A stretch of DNA of 8,462 bases from Alphaproteobacteria bacterium (GTDB lineage Bacteria > Pseudomonadota > Alphaproteobacteria > UBA2136 > JALTLI01). Shown here piece after piece: positions 1-4,961 of this stretch (positions within the stretch are counted from its first letter, which is position 1; the number at the start of each line of letters is the position of its first letter). The position numbers were made by a program, and so were the translations under genes. The DNA lies in the NCBI GenBank assembly GCA_027005635.1, contig JALTLI010000003.1, positions 1 through 8,462 on the forward strand, written 5' to 3'. Under the pieces are notes generated by a model. That model did no database searches. It had not been told where the DNA came from and was given only the letters and a program-made list of their open reading frames with translations.

Positions 1-1436
1 GTTTTATTATTTACATTTATGTTTTCAAATACTTCTGATTGCTCTTTTTTTAAAGTGATATTTGGTTTTATTTTTTTACCAGAAACAAGCCGTGCTGTCA
101 TGGTTACTAATTGTAAAGGTGTGGTTAATAAATAACCCTGACCAATTGCTGTAATAAGGTTATCCCCACCTGTCCAAGATGTTCCGGTTTTTTGTTTTTT
201 CCATTGTTTACTTGGTATAAGTCCCGCAAGCTCTGGTAAGCCGATTTCTGATATTTCACCTAAGCCAAAAAGTTTTGCATAATGCGCCATTTTTTCAATG
301 CCTAATCTTTTGCCTAGTTCATAAAAATAGATATCGCAAGATTCTGCTATAGCTCTATCTAAGTTTAAAGGTCCGTGCCTTTTCCAGCAATGAAATTTTC
401 TATTACCATAAAATATATGTTTTTTACAATTAATTTTTTCTTTCTTATCCACTATCCCTTCTTCAATTGCTGCTAAAGCTACAAGAAGTTTAAATGTTGA
501 GCCAGGGGAATAAGTTCCTTGAAAAACTCTACCTAGAAGTGGTTTTTTAGGATTATTTAATAATTTATCCCATGATTTTTGGTTAAATCCTTCAACAAAA
601 TGGTTAGGATTAAAAGATGGATGGCTAACAGCAGCATGAATACCGCCAGTGTTAATATCCATAACTACGGCGCTTCCAGTATAACCTTTTAATAAATCCC
701 AGCCGTATTGTTGTAATGTTAAATCTACGGTTAATGGAAATGGTGGAAAATTTTGTTGCGGTTTATTTTTAAGTTTACGAACTTCTCTTCCGTGGGCATT
801 TATTTCTGATTGAATAATCCCAGGGACTCCGCGTAAATCTAAATCATGAACTTTTTCTAATCCTCTTCTGCCAGTAGGAAAATCTGCTGGCCAATCTTTT
901 TGGATTTGCCCTTTAGGAGCAACACCAACGTATCCTGTTAAATGACCAACACTATTTTGTGCTGGATATTTACGTAATAGAATTGGCACAAGGTCTACTC
1001 CTTGTAAATCAGCTAGGTTTACTTGAACTTTTAATAAATCATCAAAAGTAATATTTTTAACAATAGTAACGGGTGTAAAACTTTTATGTTGTTTCATTTT
1101 TTTTAAAATATGTTGCTGACTAAGAGGGCTAAGCTTAATTATATGAGATAGTCTTTTTAATGTTTTTTTGGGGTTAGGACAGTTTTCTTTTATAATAGAA
1201 AGACGGAAATATTTTATATCATGAGCAATTATTTTTTTGTTTCTATCAGTTATAGGTGCTCTTACAGGTAGGGTGGGGCGAATATTTATTCTATTTTTTT
1301 CTGCCATTTTTTTGTAACGTTGACCAGTCATATTTTGTAAATAATAGCTTCTGGCAAATAAAACAGGAAAAGAAGAAAGCATTGCAGCTGTAATTATGGT
1401 TGTTCTTCTTGAAATTGTTTTATTAAATGGCAACAT
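1..1436 (-). CDS. mrdA: Penicillin-binding protein 2 (peptidoglycan D,D-transpeptidase of the elongasome), 3' end cut by window edge
   Basis: Class B transpeptidase that cross-links new peptidoglycan during side-wall elongation; anchored in the inner membrane with its catalytic part in the periplasm. I translated the frame by hand: it is open from the ATG at 1436 to the edge, about 478 residues. Residues 1-11 are short and basic (RR), a membrane segment covers about 12-29, and a PBP dimerisation-type region follows with NRINIRP, an ITDRN motif (canonical RGxIxDRNG, here RAPITDRN) and LTGYVG. TGRRGLE and DLRGVPG lead into the transpeptidase domain. Catalytic S313 and K316 lie in SPGSTFK; the second motif is S366-C-D, as in other PBP2s; IGQGY and TPLQ follow. 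The third motif (KTG) should lie past the edge, so roughly 100-150 residues are missing. KTGT at 416-419 is not that motif. The start overlaps the mreD stop (TAATG) and has no clear Shine-Dalgarno, so translation is probably coupled to mreD. Family assignment is firm. Confidence 0.95.
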   Translation of the reverse strand, partial: MLPFNKTISRRTTIITAAMLSSFPVLFARSYYLQNMTGQRYKKMAEKNRINIRPTLPVRAPITDRNKKIIAHDIKYFRLSIIKENCPNPKKTLKRLSHIIKLSPLSQQHILKKMKQHKSFTPVTIVKNITFDDLLKVQVNLADLQGVDLVPILLRKYPAQNSVGHLTGYVGVAPKGQIQKDWPADFPTGRRGLEKVHDLDLRGVPGIIQSEINAHGREVRKLKNKPQQNFPPFPLTVDLTLQQYGWDLLKGYTGSAVVMDINTGGIHAAVSHPSFNPNHFVEGFNQKSWDKLLNNPKKPLLGRVFQGTYSPGSTFKLLVALAAIEEGIVDKKEKINCKKHIFYGNRKFHCWKRHGPLNLDRAIAESCDIYFYELGKRLGIEKMAHYAKLFGLGEISEIGLPELAGLIPSKQWKKQKTGTSWTGGDNLITAIGQGYLLTTPLQLVTMTARLVSGKKIKPNITLKKEQSEVFENINVNNK

Positions 1437-1927
1437 TATTTTTTAATCCATTTATTTTTGATACATAACAATAATAAATGAATAACAGGAAATATTAAAA
1501 CTGTAGTTAGCCAGTTAATATAGCCAATACTAGATGTAGAGTTACCAAGAATATTATTTAATATAAAAGCAATAACATATACTAAAATTAAAGAAAGACT
1601 AAAAGCAAACCAAATAACACTAAATGGTTTACCTGCTAAATATTTACGTTGTTGTAAAGATAAACGGTATATTAAAATAAGTGCTAAAGCATGAAACCCT
1701 AAACTGCTACCAACAATAATATCTTCTATTATACCTAAAATAAATACATGACCTATGGTAAATTCTTTTTTAGAAAATATAGTCCAAGAAAAAACACCAA
1801 TTGTGCTAAGCCAAGGCATTATCCATATAAAGCTGGGTATATAAAATATTGAATAATTAAATAAAATTAATACTAATATACTAATAAATATTATCAAAGA
1901 TGGTAAAAATGTATTTTCATTATTCAT
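1436..1927 (-). CDS. mreD: Rod shape-determining protein MreD
   Basis: Small integral membrane protein of the elongasome that works with MreC to regulate PBP2/RodA. It has 163 residues from the ATG at 1927, close to the usual 160-170. About five hydrophobic segments are visible (about 8-26, 29-51, 58-88, 104-127, 137-156). The conserved central motif appears as GIIEDIIVGSSLG (65-77), with the family's acidic residue and glycines inside a membrane segment. The C-terminus is short and lysine-rich. The frame can be extended upstream to a GTG at 1936, but that GTG lies inside an AAGGTG ribosome binding site placed 6 nt before the ATG at 1927, so the ATG is chosen. It overlaps the end of mreC by 8 nt, and its TAA shares one base with the mrdA start. 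Sequence conservation in MreD is low; position between mreC and mrdA is strong support. Confidence 0.9.
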   Translation of the reverse strand: MNNENTFLPSLIIFISILVLILFNYSIFYIPSFIWIMPWLSTIGVFSWTIFSKKEFTIGHVFILGIIEDIIVGSSLGFHALALILIYRLSLQQRKYLAGKPFSVIWFAFSLSLILVYVIAFILNNILGNSTSSIGYINWLTTVLIFPVIHLLLLCIKNKWIKK

Positions 1928-2741
1928 TAGTATCACCTTGTAAAATATTTTTCATTTTATGTCTATGGACTATAAGATTTTCCAGTTTTGAAAAATCAAC
2001 ATCGGGGATAATAGTATAAATATCACCAGATTTTTTTATAGTACCAATAGGTATATCTGGTAAAAATGTGCCCCCCATACCAGATGTTACAACTGTCATG
2101 TCTGAATAAATTTTTGCTCTAGAATTTTCAACTAGCATAAGTTCAAGTTTATTGGTATTTGTTCCTTTTATTAATGCCCGAGATCTAGTTTCTAAAATAC
2201 GAGAAGGAACCCTAAATGTTGAATCAGTTATTAATAATACCCGTGCAGTATTTTTATAAACTTTAATAATTCTACCAACTAAACCTTGATAATTTACAAC
2301 TTCTTGACCTTTACTAATACCGCTATCACTGCCTGCATTAATTAAAATAGAACGAGAAAAAGGACTGTTTGCATCAGTAAATGGTTGAACTAAAATTGGA
2401 TCAGATTGGTTTTTAGTTATACTACCTAAAAGTTTGCGTAATCTTGAATTTTCCTGCTCCAGAACAATACTTTTATTGTGCCACTGTTTTAAAATTTTAT
2501 TTTCTTGGATTAGTTTTTTATTAGAATTTATAGTATCGTAATGTAAAAGAGTATTTTGATACGCATTATGAACCCACAAACTTGGTTTAGATAATATATT
2601 TATTACAGGCTGTAATGTACTTATAATTATACTACGAGGCTGGTTAAATTTTTCTGGATAATTATGTGAAAAGATAATCAAAGAAATACATATAAAAACG
2701 TAGAATAAGAAATTTATATTATGTTCTTTTAAGTTTTTCAT
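1920..2741 (-). CDS. mreC: Rod shape-determining protein MreC
   Basis: Bitopic inner-membrane protein whose periplasmic part forms a scaffold that activates PBP2 during rod elongation. It has 273 residues, within the normal range. Residues 1-9 are cytoplasmic, a membrane helix lies at about 10-26, an amphipathic coiled-coil stretch covers about 66-106 (rich in N/K/L/E with heptad-like leucines), and the rest is the beta-rich MreC domain. Family signatures are visible: GLVGRI (153-158), LLITDSTFRVP (169-179) and VVTSGMGGTFLPDIPIG (217-233), close to the usual SGxxGxFPxGIPIG. A short charged tail ends the protein. The start ATG lies 8 nt after the mreB stop with no strong Shine-Dalgarno (spacer CTGTAAAA), which points to coupling with mreB translation. 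Assignment rests on motifs plus gene order and is firm. Confidence 0.95.
   Translation of the reverse strand: MKNLKEHNINFLFYVFICISLIIFSHNYPEKFNQPRSIIISTLQPVINILSKPSLWVHNAYQNTLLHYDTINSNKKLIQENKILKQWHNKSIVLEQENSRLRKLLGSITKNQSDPILVQPFTDANSPFSRSILINAGSDSGISKGQEVVNYQGLVGRIIKVYKNTARVLLITDSTFRVPSRILETRSRALIKGTNTNKLELMLVENSRAKIYSDMTVVTSGMGGTFLPDIPIGTIKKSGDIYTIIPDVDFSKLENLIVHRHKMKNILQGDTNE
1934..1939 (-). promoter_or_regulatory. Ribosome binding site deciding the mreD start
   Basis: AAGGTG on the minus strand, inside the last codons of mreC, 6 nt upstream of the ATG at 1927. It is a good match to the anti-Shine-Dalgarno and contains the competing GTG (1936), which therefore is unlikely to be the initiation codon. 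Confidence 0.65.
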
Positions 2742-2749
2742 TTTTACAG

Positions 2750-3787
2750 TTAATTATTATGCAGAACTTGGCTTAGCCCTTGCATTTCTTCTAAAATTCT
2801 TCCAGAACCAACTGCCACACACCCTAAAGGTTCTTCAGCAATAGAAACAGGTAAACCTGTAACTTGGCGAAGTAGAACATCTAAGTTATGTAATTGAGAA
2901 CCACCACCAGAAAGCATAATACCTTTATTTACAATATCAGCAGCAAGTTCAGGTGGAGAAGATTCTAAGGCAACTTTAATACCTTCAATAATACGTGAAA
3001 CAGGTTCAGATAAAGCTTCAGCAACTTCCATTTCACTAAGTTTCATGAAACGAGGAACACCATTAACTAAATCTCTACCTTTGATTTCAACTTCTTTTCC
3101 TTTGCCTTTTTCTGGGGAAGTGGCGCTACCAATTTCCATTTTTATTTGTTCAGCAGAAGCTTCACCGATTAATAGATTATGTTTACGGCGAATATAATTT
3201 ATAATTGATTCATCCATTTTATCACCACCAACTCTTACAGATGTTGAATAAACAATTCCCCCCAAAGAAATAATAGCAACTTCAGTTGTACCGCCACCAA
3301 TATCTACAATCATGGATCCAGTTGCTTCAGTTACAGGTAATCCTGCACCAATAGATGCCGCCATAGGTTCTTCAACTAACCAAACTTGGCTTGCACCTGC
3401 ACCTAGGGCAGCTTCTTTTATTGCCCTTCTTTCAACGGCGGTAGAACCGTAAGGAACACAAATAACAATTCTTGGGGAAATAAACATACGACGATTATGA
3501 ACTTTAGTAATAAAGTATTTAATCATTTCCTCGGCTACTTCAAAATCAGCTATTACACCATCTTTAAGTGGACGAATGGCAACAATATTTGCTGGTGTTC
3601 TACCTATCATTTGTTTTGCTTCTCTGCCTACTGCTCTTACTTTGCTAACGTTGCCATCTTGTGAAAGGGCAACAACAGAAGGTTCATCTAAAACAATACC
3701 TTGTTTTGGTACGTAAACCAAAGTATTTGCTGTGCCTAAATCAATGGCCATATCTAAAGAGAATAATCCGAGTAGTTTATTTAACAT
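2750..3787 (-). CDS. mreB: Actin-like rod shape-determining protein MreB
   Basis: ATP-binding bacterial actin that forms membrane-attached filaments and positions the cell-wall elongation machinery. It has 345 residues from the ATG at 3787, matching the usual 345-350. The N-terminus LNKLLGLFSLD is the short amphipathic membrane-binding segment typical of proteobacterial MreB. Nucleotide-pocket motifs are intact: phosphate 1 DLGTANT (16-22), catalytic-region VEEP (138-141), phosphate 2 DIGGGTTEV (162-170), and adenosine motif MLSGGGS (291-297) followed by GSGRILEEM. The frame is open further upstream, to an ATG at 3901, but the 38 extra residues do not resemble MreB, lie in the divergent promoter region and lack conservation of the N-terminal segment. 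A GGTGA ribosome binding site 4 nt before 3787 supports the shorter form. It is the first gene of the mre operon. Confidence 0.98.
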   Translation of the reverse strand: MLNKLLGLFSLDMAIDLGTANTLVYVPKQGIVLDEPSVVALSQDGNVSKVRAVGREAKQMIGRTPANIVAIRPLKDGVIADFEVAEEMIKYFITKVHNRRMFISPRIVICVPYGSTAVERRAIKEAALGAGASQVWLVEEPMAASIGAGLPVTEATGSMIVDIGGGTTEVAIISLGGIVYSTSVRVGGDKMDESIINYIRRKHNLLIGEASAEQIKMEIGSATSPEKGKGKEVEIKGRDLVNGVPRFMKLSEMEVAEALSEPVSRIIEGIKVALESSPPELAADIVNKGIMLSGGGSQLHNLDVLLRQVTGLPVSIAEEPLGCVAVGSGRILEEMQGLSQVLHNN

Positions 3788-3791
3788 AATT

Positions 3792-3796
3792 TCACC
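3792..3796 (-). promoter_or_regulatory. Ribosome binding site deciding the mreB start
   Basis: GGTGA on the minus strand, 4 nt before the ATG at 3787. It matches the 3' part of the Shine-Dalgarno complement and supports initiation at 3787 rather than at the upstream in-frame ATG at 3901. Confidence 0.55.
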
Positions 3797-3865
3797 AATT
3801 TTTATTATTTTCACGGATATTCTAACCTTTTTATATCTAAAATCATAGTGCTCAGGAAATCTTTT

Positions 3866-3894
3866 AAAATAATTAGTTGTTATCTGTGAGTTAA
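3866..3894 (-). promoter_or_regulatory. Candidate sigma70-type promoter for the mreBCD-mrdA operon
   Basis: On the minus strand TTAACT (3889-3894) and TATTTT (3866-3871) are separated by 17 nt, each matching 4 of 6 consensus bases. Transcription would begin near 3859 and give a leader of about 70 nt before mreB. In DNA this AT-rich such matches arise often by chance, so this is a candidate only. Confidence 0.3.
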
Positions 3895-3916
3895 TAGACA
3901 CAATTCATTATTTTTA

Positions 3917-3925
3917 TGTTAGTAT
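3917..3925 (+). promoter_or_regulatory. Candidate extended -10 promoter for the sbmA-like/addBA operon
   Basis: TGTTAGTAT fits an extended -10 element (TG-n-TAGTAT, 5 of 6 bases of TATAAT). A TAGACA at 3895-3900 could be a -35 but the spacing of 19 nt is long, which is tolerable for an extended -10. The start would be near 3932, giving a leader of about 26 nt. This is the only route into the plus-strand operon seen within the divergent gap, but the call is by eye. Confidence 0.35.
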
Positions 3926-3944
3926 CCACGGCATAATAATAATT

Positions 3945-3951
3945 AAGAGAG
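3945..3951 (+). promoter_or_regulatory. Ribosome binding site of the SbmA-like gene
   Basis: AAGAGAG lies 6 nt before the ATG at 3958. Just upstream, an in-frame TAA at 3940-3942 closes the frame, so the protein cannot be extended to include the N-terminal region found in E. coli SbmA. Confidence 0.55.
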
Positions 3952-3957
3952 CTTAAA

Positions 3958-4953
3958 ATGTTTAAATCTTTTTTTATGAATTCAAAATGGTATAAGTGGT
4001 CAATTGCTGGCTCTTTGGCTATTATGGCAACAACTTGGTATAAGGTTCAGCTAGATGTGAAAATTAATGAATGGTTTGGTAGTTTTTACGATATGCTACA
4101 AAAAGCACTTGCTACACCTAATGCTATTACTTTTGATGAGTTCTTTTTACAGTGTCTTACATTTGCAAAAATTGCGGCATTATATATTGCAATTGCAGTA
4201 GTGCTTGAATTTTTTGTTAGACACTATGTATTTAGATGGAGAACAGCTATGAATGATTATTACAGTAGTCATTGGCAACATTTGCGCCATATAGAAGGGT
4301 CTGCCCAACGTGTACAAGAAGATACAATGCGCTTTGCCAAAATTGTTGAAGCTTTAGGCATAAGTTTGATGCGTTCAATTATGGTGTTAATTGCATTTCT
4401 ACCTTTATTATGGACTTTAAGCGAAAAGGTAACTGAAATGCCATGGCTAGGTGAAATTAATCACTCACTTGTTTATTTGGCTATACTTTCCGCTGCTTCT
4501 GGTACTGTTTTACTAGCTGTTGTTGGTATAAAGCTTCCAGGGTTGGAATTTAATAACCAAAGAGTAGAAGCAGCTTATAGAAAAGAATTAGTATTAGGTG
4601 AAGATAATGCCCAAAGAGCAGACCCCACAACGGTAAATGAGCTTTTTAATAATGTACGAAAAAACTATTTTACTTTATATAAGCATTATTTATATTTTGA
4701 TATTGCTAAGTGGTCTTATTTACAAGGAACAATGATTATACCTTATATTGCAATGGGCCCAACAATTGTTTCTGGAGTTATTACATTGGGTGTTTTACAA
4801 CAAATATTAAGGGCTTTTGGTAAAGTTGAGGAATCTTTTCAATTTTTAGTGAACTCATGGGGGACAATAGTTGAACTGCTTTCTATATTTAAACGCTTAA
4901 AGGCTTTTGAAAAAGAAATACAGGTAAAACAAGCAGATAAAGTGACTGTTTAA
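3958..4953 (+). CDS. SbmA/BacA-family peptide transporter, short form
   Basis: Inner-membrane transporter of the SbmA/BacA family, known for proton-driven import of proline-rich and microcin-type peptides and, for BacA, for survival inside hosts. It has 331 residues against about 406-420 in E. coli SbmA and Sinorhizobium BacA. Family blocks are very well kept: YVFRWRTAMNDYY (90-102), RHIEGSAQRVQEDTMRFA (110-127), AVVGIKLPGLEFNNQRVEAA (187-206), YRKELVLGED (207-216), VRKNYFTLYKHYLYF (233-247) and NSWGTIVELLSIFKRL (299-314). Acidic residues in these blocks (E113, E121, E197, E204, E210, E215) are present. Membrane segments lie at about 13-28, 66-87, 137-153, 170-190 and 252-285. Compared from memory with SbmA, the first residues MFKSFF match, but about 70 residues after them (first membrane segments) are absent; the match resumes at residue 10. 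The frame is intact, so this may be a shorter subfamily rather than a broken gene. Substrate is unknown; I give no symbol because sbmA and bacA are both used. Confidence 0.9.
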   Translation: MFKSFFMNSKWYKWSIAGSLAIMATTWYKVQLDVKINEWFGSFYDMLQKALATPNAITFDEFFLQCLTFAKIAALYIAIAVVLEFFVRHYVFRWRTAMNDYYSSHWQHLRHIEGSAQRVQEDTMRFAKIVEALGISLMRSIMVLIAFLPLLWTLSEKVTEMPWLGEINHSLVYLAILSAASGTVLLAVVGIKLPGLEFNNQRVEAAYRKELVLGEDNAQRADPTTVNELFNNVRKNYFTLYKHYLYFDIAKWSYLQGTMIIPYIAMGPTIVSGVITLGVLQQILRAFGKVEESFQFLVNSWGTIVELLSIFKRLKAFEKEIQVKQADKVTV

Positions 4954-4961
4954 TTTAATAG

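Larger units (their letters stand above)
3788..3957. other. Divergent intergenic region between mreB and the SbmA-like gene
   Basis: A 170-bp AT-rich gap between two operons that point away from each other. It must hold the start signals of both, unless transcription enters from elsewhere. The two promoter candidates listed separately face outwards with their -35 regions almost touching (3889-3894 and 3895-3900). I see no convincing operator palindrome, terminator or riboswitch. Confidence 0.6.

Noticed and set aside
174..191. KTGTSW in PBP2 (residues 416-421), looking like the third transpeptidase active-site motif
   Set aside because: It lies only about 100 residues after the catalytic serine and directly before the IGQGY block. 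The real KTG motif of PBP2 comes about 200 residues after the serine and should be past the window edge.
3788..3840. Weak inverted repeat (GATAT/ATATC) in the mreB leader as an operator or terminator
   Set aside because: The stem is only five AT base pairs with a long loop, which is expected by chance here.
3958..4953. The short transporter as a pseudogene
   Set aside because: The frame is intact from a good ribosome binding site to the stop, all downstream family motifs are kept, and no coding remnant of the missing part exists upstream within the 170-bp gap.
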